Shown: piece by piece, positions 15,712 to 24,369 of the stretch | How positions within the stretch are numbered: position 1 is the first letter of the stretch | How the letters are laid out: the number at the start of each line of letters is the position of its first letter | Source of the DNA: Bacteriovoracaceae bacterium | GTDB lineage: Bacteria > Bdellovibrionota > Bacteriovoracia > Bacteriovoracales > Bacteriovoracaceae | NCBI GenBank assembly: GCA_013141065.1 | Contig: JABFRR010000011.1 | Span: 62,001-126,000, forward strand | Length of the DNA stretch: 64,000 nucleotides | Direction of reading: 5' to 3' | The notes under the pieces: model-generated | The model's database searches: none | The model's input: only the letters and a program-made list of their open reading frames with translations | Told to the model about the DNA's origin: nothing | Made by a program: the position numbers and the translations under genes

Positions 15712-16301
15712 TGTACCTATTCTTAAGCTTTGAAGCTTCTCCCTCTCTTCATGATATTTACTCTCTTGCAACTGCTTTGGAAGTTGAAACACAAACCCTA
15801 ATCAATCAGGCCAATGATTGTTTTCACACCTTTGGAACTGACCGTGTAAAGATTCAAAACGATCAAGACGAAAATGCCATAGATTTTCTGAACTTTCTTG
15901 ATGAATACATTGTTCCTACCTATGGTCGCGCTAATTCTAAAATGATTAATATTGATAAATTTTTAAATGATATTAATTTTATCAATCATAATCTTCCAAT
16001 GGCCATTACAAATTTTAAAGTTAATGTTCACAATAAAAAATATGCATTAGCAAAATACGGTAAAGAAGAACAATTTTCTGGATATATATGTGAATCATTT
16101 CCAGTTCCCAGTATTTTGTTGGCGCACTTTAATAGAATACTTAGTATCCAAGAAAATTATTATTACTTTAGTAATTCGCAACTCCCAGGCGCCACGATTG
16201 AAGATAAAGATATTTGGTATGTCCTCGGCTATGTACATCGAGTTGATGAAAACTATTTCGCAATAGTTGTAAAATTAAAATCCATGTGGAAAGCTATTTA
16301 A
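15711..16301 (+). CDS. Unknown soluble protein, start uncertain
   Basis: An open frame of up to 196 codons without signal peptide or membrane helix. The only in-frame starts near the 5' end are TTG codons without a clear ribosome site, and the first ~25 codons overlap the longer version of the divergent MFS gene. The real start may be further in, or the gene may be a 5'-truncated remnant. The protein is mixed alpha/beta with many aromatic residues (ENYYYF, DIWYVLGYVH). I recognise no family. Confidence 0.45.
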   Translation: MYLFLSFEASPSLHDIYSLATALEVETQTLINQANDCFHTFGTDRVKIQNDQDENAIDFLNFLDEYIVPTYGRANSKMINIDKFLNDINFINHNLPMAITNFKVNVHNKKYALAKYGKEEQFSGYICESFPVPSILLAHFNRILSIQENYYYFSNSQLPGATIEDKDIWYVLGYVHRVDENYFAIVVKLKSMWKAI

Positions 16302-16302
16302 T

Positions 16303-16929
16303 CTAATCAACTAGACTAAAGCTATTGATCACTACCTCATATTGAGATTGAGTATCATCCCCATCCACACTTATCCAAACGGCACTCACATTCAATGGTT
16401 CTTTAAAAACAACTCTATAGTCAAAACTTGAAGCATCTTGAACAACTGCAAAAAAATTTTCTTTTAGAAGTGAAGATGCCGGGTGAATCCTTGAAGTGTT
16501 GAGACTTGAGGGATTTTGGGTCACATTATAAAACTCAACGAGTTTGATGCCACTGTCACTCGGCAATGTTGAATAGATTTTCTTCAGCCACTCTGGAAAA
16601 ACTAACTTTTGAAAATAATTAGGACGTGTATCTCCTTTAATAATAAAACCAACACGCAAAGGATAGTCATCGAAACCCTTTTTTCCTTGCAGCGAATAGT
16701 CACTAAATTTCGGCAATCCCAAAAAATTTCCTTTGATATTAAAGCCTGAATATTTAAGAGGTTTTTCAAGTGTATATATTATTGGACTAGCTGAACTATC
16801 AACTTTAATATTGAGAGAGCCATTTAAAAAAGTCACTTCATTCTTTTTTAATTTTGAATATTTCTCAATATGCCAAGATGAATTGAGTGATAAAGGAATT
16901 ATAAATAATCCGTTAATTATTTTTTTCAT
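16303..16929 (-). CDS. DUF3047-like exported protein
   Basis: Starts at the ATG at 16929, overlapping the TGA of the upstream gene (ATGA). The 208-aa product has a short hydrophobic N-terminus (MKKIINGLFIIPLSLNSS), probably a signal peptide, and a beta-rich domain with a pattern recalling DUF3047 (SLNIKVDSSASPIIYTL, RVGFIIKGD, VWISVDGDD). It is the last gene of the transferase/desaturase operon. Function unknown; a carbohydrate- or lipid-related role is suggested by its neighbours. Confidence 0.6.
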   Translation of the reverse strand: MKKIINGLFIIPLSLNSSWHIEKYSKLKKNEVTFLNGSLNIKVDSSASPIIYTLEKPLKYSGFNIKGNFLGLPKFSDYSLQGKKGFDDYPLRVGFIIKGDTRPNYFQKLVFPEWLKKIYSTLPSDSGIKLVEFYNVTQNPSSLNTSRIHPASSLLKENFFAVVQDASSFDYRVVFKEPLNVSAVWISVDGDDTQSQYEVVINSFSLVD

Positions 16930-17606
16930 TTTAAAGTTCTTCCCCATTTAATTAATTCTTTTTGAACAGGTAATAATTGTTCATTCATCAAATCAATATC
17001 AGCATATCTTTGCAAATCAATTACTTCATCAATGTCATAGCTCATTTTAATTGTATCTATTGTTCCAATATTTAAAAGATTGCGTTTTAGGTTTTCTGCT
17101 GTCGTATTTTGACTGTACTCTACTGATGTCCAGATTTTTTGGGGAATAGCTTTTTTTCCACCGAAAAAATAAAATCCACCATCAAGTGTTTTTCCCATAA
17201 TAAAAGTATCTTTAGAACCATTCTTCAACTTAAGAATTCCATTCTCATATTCAGATACTGTGATGTGAGGGGAATCACCTCCAATAAAACAGACACCTTC
17301 ATGCTTAGCGATTAATTCGCTATAGACATGAGACAATCTTTCTCCAAGGCTTTCACCTTCACCTTGAGACACAACTGCAAATTCTGACCATACAGAGCTT
17401 TTTAACGCATCTTTTTCAGCAACTGCCCAATAAATAGTCAAATTGGGGTTAACCTTTGAGAGTCTATTCATCACTTCAGAGATGGCCAATAATGAATAAG
17501 AGTAAAAACTTTCTGCTTGCTCCTTTCCGATTGAAGAACCAAGTCTAGTTTTTATTGGTGAATATCCAACTGTTTTAACAAAAATAGCGAGCGCTATACT
17601 TTTCAT
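16926..17606 (-). CDS. DUF2064-family nucleotidyltransferase-like glycosyltransferase
   Basis: Protein of 226 aa. The N-terminus (LAIFVKTVGYSPIKTRLGSSIG) is the signature of the DUF2064 / rSAM-selenodomain-associated transferase 1 family (TIGR04282), followed by GEGESLGERL and the FIGGDSPHI metal-binding region. The fold is GT-A-like, related to MobA/CofC nucleotidyltransferases. Paired with the next upstream gene it forms the usual transferase 1/2 couple, here without the radical SAM or selenodomain gene that names the family. Substrate unknown. Confidence 0.8.
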   Translation of the reverse strand: MKSIALAIFVKTVGYSPIKTRLGSSIGKEQAESFYSYSLLAISEVMNRLSKVNPNLTIYWAVAEKDALKSSVWSEFAVVSQGEGESLGERLSHVYSELIAKHEGVCFIGGDSPHITVSEYENGILKLKNGSKDTFIMGKTLDGGFYFFGGKKAIPQKIWTSVEYSQNTTAENLKRNLLNIGTIDTIKMSYDIDEVIDLQRYADIDLMNEQLLPVQKELIKWGRTLK

Positions 17607-17613
17607 AATATTC

Positions 17614-18306
17614 TCATCGTGAACGTACTAATTCTAAAAATTTTGGAAAGGCCTGATAAAATGTTTTCCAAAGATGATTGAGTGTTGTTTTTCCCCAGCC
17701 CTTTTTTTGGTAGCGCCGAGCACTTGTAACAATACTCGACTTAACAGATACAACTGAAATTTTCTTAATTCTGGTATTCCAAACAAAAAGATGATCCTCT
17801 CCATATAGACACCGTTCATCAAATGGACCAATTCGTTGAAAATTTTCCTTCATCAATGAAAAAGCCTGATCACCGAAAGGCATTTTTAGGAGTCGTGACC
17901 TGATATAGACTCCCCATTCATTGATGATCATAAGTGGAGGGCCATCATTAGAAAATTTTAAATCGAAGTAATAAAGATTTTTAGGATTAATTATTAAGTT
18001 CTTTTTTAATAATTCGAATGATTCTTTTGAAATCCGTGAATCGCAATGAACAAACCAAAGAAAATTATTTTGAGAGAGCCTTGCTCCCATATTTAATTGT
18101 CTGGCCCGACCGAGCTCTGTATTAATCCATTTTATATTAAAGAGATTTTGAAACATTGAGAAATCCCTTGGAGGTGGATCAGGACTGACAATGAGGATTT
18201 CATCTTCTGGAGCTAAAAACTCTAAATCAGTTAGTAAATCTCTCCAAGCATTTTCCCCATTAGCAACCGGAATTATCACTGAAAAATTAATTTCAATCTG
18301 ACTCAT
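17614..18306 (-). CDS. Family 2 glycosyltransferase (rSAM/selenodomain-associated transferase 2 type)
   Basis: Protein of 230 aa with a GT-A fold: FSVIIPVANGENAWRDLL at the N-terminus, ELGRARQLNMGARLS, and FLWFVHCDSRIS (the DxD-equivalent region), then FGDQAFSLMKENFQRIGPFDE. These blocks are diagnostic of the TIGR04283 group. Its ATG shares one base with the stop of the upstream desaturase gene, so translation is coupled. No membrane helix; likely acts at the cytoplasmic face of the membrane on a lipid or small-molecule acceptor. Confidence 0.82.
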   Translation of the reverse strand: MSQIEINFSVIIPVANGENAWRDLLTDLEFLAPEDEILIVSPDPPPRDFSMFQNLFNIKWINTELGRARQLNMGARLSQNNFLWFVHCDSRISKESFELLKKNLIINPKNLYYFDLKFSNDGPPLMIINEWGVYIRSRLLKMPFGDQAFSLMKENFQRIGPFDERCLYGEDHLFVWNTRIKKISVVSVKSSIVTSARRYQKKGWGKTTLNHLWKTFYQAFPKFLELVRSR

Positions 18307-19073
18307 TACGACTCTCTAAAAGGCTGACTCAACAATTGAGAGATTGTTTGATCTTCAGACTTATTAAACTTTAAATACCCTATCACTCCATCGGATTTAA
18401 ATTTTTCTGAATAAGTCTTAAATAAATTATCCCAAATAGAAAAATTAAAACTGAAATTTGTATTAGATTCATTTTCCTGAACAGAATGATGAATTATATG
18501 CATTTGAGGAGTAACAAAAATGTATCTTAAGTATTTTTCAAAACTCGCAGGTAATTTAACGTTCGAGTGAGAAAACATGGACATACCATTTAACACTATT
18601 TCAAAAACTAGTATTACATTTTTATCAATACCAATAAATAAGATCAAACAAATTTTAAACATCAGTGAATAGAGAATTTCCACCGGATGAAAACGTAGTC
18701 CACTGGTGACATCTAGATCGAGATCTGAATGATGAACACCATGAAAGCGCCAAAGGATATTCCATTTATGAGAAAAAACATGCTGGAAATAAATCATCAT
18801 GTCTAAAAAAATAAATGAAAGTATGTAGGTAAAGCTGCCTTGCAGTTCAAAATAATTTAAAAAACCAATTTTTTGTTCACTCGCCCATATCGATACAACA
18901 AAAAGTCCCGCAGGCAATATTAACTTTAATAAAAGTGAGTCAATGAAGATAAGTAGAAGATTTCCAGGCCAGCGCTGCATTCGCAGAAGAACACGGTTCC
19001 TATAAGGATAAAAAATTTCTGCCATTAAGAGTGAGATAAATAAGACTGAAAAAACTATCACTCGTAAATTCAT
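18306..19073 (-). CDS. Sterol desaturase / fatty acid hydroxylase superfamily protein
   Basis: Protein of 255 aa with about four or five membrane helices and the histidine clusters of the diiron superfamily: HVFSH, HGVHH, a single H in FSHSNVKL and HIIHH. Bacterial members hydroxylate or desaturate lipids such as carotenoids, ornithine lipids or sterols. Being in an operon with two transferases suggests modification of a membrane lipid or of its head group. The precise substrate cannot be told. Confidence 0.87.
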   Translation of the reverse strand: MNLRVIVFSVLFISLLMAEIFYPYRNRVLLRMQRWPGNLLLIFIDSLLLKLILPAGLFVVSIWASEQKIGFLNYFELQGSFTYILSFIFLDMMIYFQHVFSHKWNILWRFHGVHHSDLDLDVTSGLRFHPVEILYSLMFKICLILFIGIDKNVILVFEIVLNGMSMFSHSNVKLPASFEKYLRYIFVTPQMHIIHHSVQENESNTNFSFNFSIWDNLFKTYSEKFKSDGVIGYLKFNKSEDQTISQLLSQPFRES

Positions 19074-19078
19074 TATAA

Positions 19079-19465
19079 TTACTCAGGTGACTCACATTTT
19101 GTTAAGTCATAACTAAGCTCTAAATTGAATTTTTCAAAATTTAATTTCAAGCAATAAGGTAAACTCTCTTCTTGGGCCTTGAGTCCGAACCGTGCAGCTT
19201 CATCACAATCATTTCCAGCTAACATAAAAAAGCCAACATTCTCCCAAATGGAGTCAATGTATTCTAATTTAACCAAACCATTAACAAAGCTCTGACAATC
19301 TAAAAGTAATTTTTGATCCGGTATTGGGTTTTGTAAAACAAGCTCCAGTTGGTAGTCCATATCAGGAACAAGTTTGTACCCCTGAATAATGAAACTATTT
19401 TCATTAGCAAAAGCTTGAAATGAGCTGAGAAAAGTAATGAAAAAACCTAGAATAATATGATTCAT
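19079..19465 (-). CDS. Small exported protein of unknown function
   Basis: Protein of 128 aa with a signal peptide (to AFA) and four cysteines spaced for two disulfides. First gene of the operon that continues with the desaturase, five bases before it. I recognise no family. Confidence 0.6.
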   Translation of the reverse strand: MNHIILGFFITFLSSFQAFANENSFIIQGYKLVPDMDYQLELVLQNPIPDQKLLLDCQSFVNGLVKLEYIDSIWENVGFFMLAGNDCDEAARFGLKAQEESLPYCLKLNFEKFNLELSYDLTKCESPE

Positions 19466-19570
19466 AAGATAAGAATTAGCACATTGATTTCATAAAAACA
19501 TATAGCATCGCACGATTACTTCTTACTTTTAAATGGATTAGCCTATTTATTCATTAAAAAGGAGTATTTG

Positions 19571-20302
19571 ATGATACGAAGCATTTTTCACATTCTCATC
19601 TTGACCTGTTTTAGCCTAAATATCACTTCAGCACAGGAATTGTCTTCACTGAGACTTTTTAAAAAAGTCACCACAAATATTGCGGAACCTTCTGCTTTAA
19701 GTTTTTCAAGTGATCATCAAACACTTTGGACTGTCAGTGATAATAATGGTTCTGCCTATTCACTTTCTCTCGATGGTAAAGTGCTTTCAGAGATTAAAAC
19801 TGGTGGTTCTGACTTAGAGGGTATTGTCGCACATGAAGACTTAGAAGGTCCTTGTGTGGTCTTAGAAAGAGTGCGCGAAATTGTTTGTTACGATAAAAAT
19901 TGGAAAGTGTTAAAAAAGAAAAGAATCCCTTTTTCTGGAGATGCCAACTCAGGTTTTGAGGGACTGACTTATAATCCTCACAATCAGCACTTTTATATCG
20001 TGAATGAAAAAAAACCAACAAGTATTCTGGAGCTCAACTCTGATTTTGATATAGTTCAAATAAGTACTTTGAATTTTGCAAAGGACTTGTCTGATATCTT
20101 CTTTGATTCAATTGAACAGAAATTTTGGATATTAAGCCATGAAAGCAAGATGATCTTTAAAACAGACCTAAGTTTTCAAATTGAAAATCAGTATGCCATA
20201 CCTGAAGTTGTACAAGCCGAGGGAATTAGTGTGGATTCAGTGAAAAGAAAAATTTATGTTATATCAGATAAAGATTCACAGTTTTTCGTTTACGATTACT
20301 AA
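19571..20302 (+). CDS. SdiA-regulated-like beta-propeller protein, exported
   Basis: Starts at the ATG at 19571, six bases after AAGGAG. The 243-aa product has a signal peptide (to SAQ) and repeats typical of the SdiA-regulated/phytase-like six-bladed propeller: LWTVSDNNGSAYSLSLDG, GGSDLEGI, NSGFEGLTYNPHNQHFYIVNEK and AEGISVDSVKRKIYVISD. Conserved Asp and Glu residues of the family (calcium binding) are present. Periplasmic or secreted; substrate unknown. A bidirectional terminator follows at once. Confidence 0.78.
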   Translation: MIRSIFHILILTCFSLNITSAQELSSLRLFKKVTTNIAEPSALSFSSDHQTLWTVSDNNGSAYSLSLDGKVLSEIKTGGSDLEGIVAHEDLEGPCVVLERVREIVCYDKNWKVLKKKRIPFSGDANSGFEGLTYNPHNQHFYIVNEKKPTSILELNSDFDIVQISTLNFAKDLSDIFFDSIEQKFWILSHESKMIFKTDLSFQIENQYAIPEVVQAEGISVDSVKRKIYVISDKDSQFFVYDY

Positions 20303-20311
20303 ATAAAAAAA

Positions 20312-20341
20312 GGGCCGTCTTAACTTTTATTAAGACGGCCC
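20312..20341. terminator. Strong bidirectional terminator
   Basis: A perfect 12-bp stem (GGGCCGTCTTAA / TTAAGACGGCCC) with a 6-base loop, preceded by an A run and followed by TTTAT, between convergent genes ending at 20302 and 20359. Confidence 0.88.
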
Positions 20342-20358
20342 TTTATAAGTTCTAAGTA

Positions 20359-23300
20359 TTAATTTCCTGCCGTTACATGTTCATGTTCTTTTCTAATCCA
20401 ATTAATAATAGCTTCTCTGTATTTAGCTTTTAAAGCTTCAAGCTTATCATTCATTTGATCTGGAGTTGAAGTTGTGTCATAGGCCTTAACTCCACCAGTA
20501 AGCTTACCATCTGTCTTTTTAAGTATTGTTTCTATTCTTCTTCCGTTCATATTTGCCTGAGTGTCTGTAGCACTAGGAATATGAGTTACATACATGTTAG
20601 TTCTATTTTGAATAAATACTCCTGTATCTAAATTATCACCCTCAGTAAGTATTCTATTTCTTAACATATCGTGAACAAAACTTTCATAATACGGCTTTGC
20701 AGATAAATCTGGAATCGTCACATAGTTAACTCTTTTTAATTGTCCCATGTGTGCTCTAGCTAATGTTTTCTTAGCTTCAGAGTTCGAATCCCACGCGTCC
20801 AAGAGACCCAAGTCTGCTTTAGTATATGTTTTAAAGTAAAAGCCTTGAATCCACTTAGAGAAATAAGCTGGCCCTGTTCCAACTTGGTTACTAAACATAC
20901 CATCAAGAATTTTAGCACCATCGTTAGAGTTGTATGGCATTACTGTTAATCCACTAGCTGCATACTGTAAGTCCTCAATGAAGTGAAGTTTCGGGTGAAC
21001 ACCTGATCCATCTAATCCTCTAACTAATAAAGACTCTCTGTAGTTCGAGAAATCTACTCGGCTAAGGGCCTGAGCACAAAGAATTTCTGGATAATCAAAT
21101 GTAGTCATCTTAAAGTATGGGTGAGTGTCATTATGACAAGTCATACACTGATACATTTGTGGATTGTTTGCCTGCTGTCTTCCGTTGCCTGGGAATCGAT
21201 TTAAGTAATCATTAATACCATCTGCGTCTTTATTCATTAAACGCACGTTTCTTAAAATTGGTTTTACTGTATTTAGGAATAAGTCAAGCTCTCGACATTT
21301 TCTTCCTTCTACTAACACAGGTGCAGTACCTCGTGGGTCAAGTTCAGAAATCATTTTCGTTGTTTTTTCTAATTTATCAAAAGCAAATTGAAAGTAGTCA
21401 GTTGCAGGGCTACTTGTCACAAGAGCAGTTAGACCTGCATAAGTGAAGATTTGGTCATCTCCTGCTGTTACGTTAACGTTTGTCCAAGTTGTATCTGTGA
21501 ATGATGTAGCTCCATTAATGAATACTTTTATTCCCTTGACTGCAATATTGGCAGTTGGTGAAATTATTCTTGGATTTCTGAAAATATAATTTTGTCCACC
21601 CAGTGCAGTTTTTACTTCAGCTTTAAAGAATGCACTTCCTGGCTCTAATCCTACGAGAGTTGAGATATCGTAATTTAAAACTTTTTTCTTATAGTCAGCA
21701 ATGTTGTTTTCATCACGAGCTAGAATGTCTGGTTGAAAATCAAGCAGGTCATCAAAGTTAGCAACATAATCAAGTGCGATTAAGTCAATTTTTGTTAAAG
21801 CTGCTGCTTCAAAAATTTGTATCGTGTACGTTTTACCTGCAACCAGTGGCCAGTATCTACGATTATCAGCAAGAGTTAATGGCACACCTGCTTCGTTCTT
21901 TTTTAATGATCCTAAACTATCAAGTTTAGTTAAGTCATCATTTCGCCCTGGAGTATACCAAGTCCAATCACTAAATTCGTTAGGAAATGTATAAGCTATA
22001 CAACTCGCACCAGTATTAGCTGGAGCTTTAATACCTGTTACTGTGTTCACCGGGCCCACTGCTGGATCAACAATTCTTAAATTCATTGTTGAGTTCACAG
22101 GGCCTTTCGCTTTAGTCCAAAGATTATAAAGTCCTGATTTTCTCACTTTAACTTTGTATTCCAACATACCAGGAGTGCGTTCTGCTTCTGATAATTCTTT
22201 AAATGGTAGTGCAGTCGACATTGACATGCTTATTTCATTTGCAGCTGCCCAGTCTTGTACACCTTTAATAAGATCATTTTGAATTTTTAAGCATTGAGCG
22301 GCGTCACCACAATTGTGAACCATCATGCTTTCTGCCGGGAATAAAGCTTTTCTAAATGAATTTGCAGGTGCTGCAAAATTTGCAAGACCAACTCGTTCTA
22401 TTTCATTAAAAGCAATAATTGAGTTTCCATTTGCGTAGGCAACTCGTCCAGCTACGTTACCACTGTGACAGCTCACGCATGAAGAAGCGGTTAACACTGG
22501 GTGAAGTGTATTTTGAAAATTGGCAATTTTGTCACCCTTCGCAAGGACTCTTGAAGAACTTGAAAGAAGTGCTTTTAAGTCTAGATTAACTTGTGGAACT
22601 GCGATTGGGTATGAGACACGTGCTTTTTCAGAAAATGTTCCGTTTGAGTGACTATAAAACACTTGATCAAAACTAGTTCCAAAAGTGTTAGCGTCAGCTG
22701 CAGTATATGTGTGAGCATAAATGTCTAATCTGGTAAATGCTGTCCCTGCCTCTAACTCTGCAAGGGAGCCTGGAATAAAGTCAGTTCCAGCGCTATTCAC
22801 TTTTAAAATATCAAGAGCATTGTCATAAGTTAGAGCTGTACCAACAGCAGAGCCTGCTGTTATCTCTACTGCTTGAGTCGTAGGAGTACAAACGTTACCT
22901 GGACACGCCATGATATTGAGTTTCATGTTAGGTGAAAGAGAATAAAAACGATTTGCGTCCATAGATACAATATTTTTATATCTAGAGTTTGAAGCAATAA
23001 TTGCATCAAGTCTTTGTTTCACATATGGGTACATGACATCACGTCTGAAATGATTTGGAGAGACAGCATCATTTCGCGTAAAGAAGTTTAAAATTTCTTT
23101 AGTAGAGAAATCATTAACTGGAAGTTTAAATAAATTTTTAAGTTGAACATCCCCACCATTCGGTTTTGGAATGAGAGCAGTTGGATCATTGATGTAAGCA
23201 TTGCCAGAGAATACTTTACTTCGTTCTGCAAAGTATGGAAGAGTTGTAAAACTCACGCCACCAACAATATTTCCTCCCATCGGAAAGTTTGTAACATCAA

Positions 23301-24351
23301 TTGCTGTCTTAATTGTTCTCCCTGAACTTGAAAGTTCGAGATCTCCAACATCAAAATTTCCATCTGTAATTGCAAAATTGGCCATCGGAACAATTCTTGG
23401 AACACCATCTGCTGTTCCAGTCTCACTCGACCAGCCAGTAAGCATTTTAGCATATTCCATTCTTCTATCTGGTCTAACGACAACACTTCTCACAGCAACA
23501 GAAAAAGGACGTTGTCCGTCTTTAATAATTAATCCTGAAGGAGTTGTTGCTCCTGAAGGTATATGAGTTCCATCTTCTAAAATTCTATAAGGCCCAGTTG
23601 AGCTGTTTGCTAGCATTCCTTGAGTAGTAACTTCGCAAGCATTACCTTTCATTATTTGTGGTGTTCGTGAAGCAGTTGTGAGTGGATTTCCAATTGGCAT
23701 TGGAGTATTAGCGTAGCGGTAACCTGATGCTTTACCGTCTGGTTCAGCAACAAATCGACCGACCATGGCTTCTGGAAAATCATCTTGTTCTGCTTCAACT
23801 AGGAACGTTCCACTTTCTGCTTCTGCAGCAGAAGTTACTAAGTCTTTAAAGAAAATTGGAGCTGTCTTTAATCCTGTTGATGAAATGTTAACAGCATCTC
23901 GCCATTTTTTAATTTCTGCTAAGATTGTTGCTGCTTCAGCATCACAATCAGAGTCTCCAGCACCTGATAGACAATTGTGAAGGTCATTTTTTACTCTGAG
24001 GTATACACGAGAGGCTTCAGGTGTTTCTAGGTTTACTTTTTTTGCATCAAGCAAAATTGATTTCCAAGCTGCATTGACATCACTAACAATATAGTAGGGT
24101 TGATATTTTTTTGAATCACCATGACAACTAACACACGACATCGAATTCAAGACTGGATACAGCGTCTGCTTGAAGGCATTCACTGATTTAATAGACTCAT
24201 CTCCAGTGACCACAACTGGTGCCCCCGAGACTCCCGAGGAAGGCCCAGCTTTAAATTTTAAACTCGACTTCGATTCTTGTGCCGTTTGCACACAAGCAGT
24301 TATACTAAATATTTGTATTAGAAGCAGTGTTGAAAAATTTAATATTTTCAA
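20359..24351 (-). CDS. Very large lipoprotein with three CXXCH cytochrome c motifs
   Basis: Protein of 1330 aa with a lipoprotein signal (FSITACVQT). Three haem-binding motifs: SCVSCHGDS near the N-terminus, SCVSCHSGN in the middle and QCMTCHNDT in the C-terminal third. The first two follow the same LYPVL/LHPVL...SCVSCH context, showing a duplicated module of about 550 residues; each copy ends in a beta-rich region (KVRKSGLYNLWTKAKGP, resembling a carbohydrate-binding-like or PA14-like sandwich). The gene is the last of a four-gene cluster with DUF1501 and DUF1588-like partners. A surface electron-transfer or ligand-processing complex is likely; the substrate is unknown. Confidence 0.8.
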   Translation of the reverse strand: MKILNFSTLLLIQIFSITACVQTAQESKSSLKFKAGPSSGVSGAPVVVTGDESIKSVNAFKQTLYPVLNSMSCVSCHGDSKKYQPYYIVSDVNAAWKSILLDAKKVNLETPEASRVYLRVKNDLHNCLSGAGDSDCDAEAATILAEIKKWRDAVNISSTGLKTAPIFFKDLVTSAAEAESGTFLVEAEQDDFPEAMVGRFVAEPDGKASGYRYANTPMPIGNPLTTASRTPQIMKGNACEVTTQGMLANSSTGPYRILEDGTHIPSGATTPSGLIIKDGQRPFSVAVRSVVVRPDRRMEYAKMLTGWSSETGTADGVPRIVPMANFAITDGNFDVGDLELSSSGRTIKTAIDVTNFPMGGNIVGGVSFTTLPYFAERSKVFSGNAYINDPTALIPKPNGGDVQLKNLFKLPVNDFSTKEILNFFTRNDAVSPNHFRRDVMYPYVKQRLDAIIASNSRYKNIVSMDANRFYSLSPNMKLNIMACPGNVCTPTTQAVEITAGSAVGTALTYDNALDILKVNSAGTDFIPGSLAELEAGTAFTRLDIYAHTYTAADANTFGTSFDQVFYSHSNGTFSEKARVSYPIAVPQVNLDLKALLSSSSRVLAKGDKIANFQNTLHPVLTASSCVSCHSGNVAGRVAYANGNSIIAFNEIERVGLANFAAPANSFRKALFPAESMMVHNCGDAAQCLKIQNDLIKGVQDWAAANEISMSMSTALPFKELSEAERTPGMLEYKVKVRKSGLYNLWTKAKGPVNSTMNLRIVDPAVGPVNTVTGIKAPANTGASCIAYTFPNEFSDWTWYTPGRNDDLTKLDSLGSLKKNEAGVPLTLADNRRYWPLVAGKTYTIQIFEAAALTKIDLIALDYVANFDDLLDFQPDILARDENNIADYKKKVLNYDISTLVGLEPGSAFFKAEVKTALGGQNYIFRNPRIISPTANIAVKGIKVFINGATSFTDTTWTNVNVTAGDDQIFTYAGLTALVTSSPATDYFQFAFDKLEKTTKMISELDPRGTAPVLVEGRKCRELDLFLNTVKPILRNVRLMNKDADGINDYLNRFPGNGRQQANNPQMYQCMTCHNDTHPYFKMTTFDYPEILCAQALSRVDFSNYRESLLVRGLDGSGVHPKLHFIEDLQYAASGLTVMPYNSNDGAKILDGMFSNQVGTGPAYFSKWIQGFYFKTYTKADLGLLDAWDSNSEAKKTLARAHMGQLKRVNYVTIPDLSAKPYYESFVHDMLRNRILTEGDNLDTGVFIQNRTNMYVTHIPSATDTQANMNGRRIETILKKTDGKLTGGVKAYDTTSTPDQMNDKLEALKAKYREAIINWIRKEHEHVTAGN

Positions 24352-24369
24352 ATATTTTCCCCGATATTA

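Noticed and set aside
20781-20800. GTTCGAATCCCAC, resembling a tRNA T-loop
   Set aside because: It is inside the 1330-aa coding frame and no acceptor stem or other tRNA arms pair around it.
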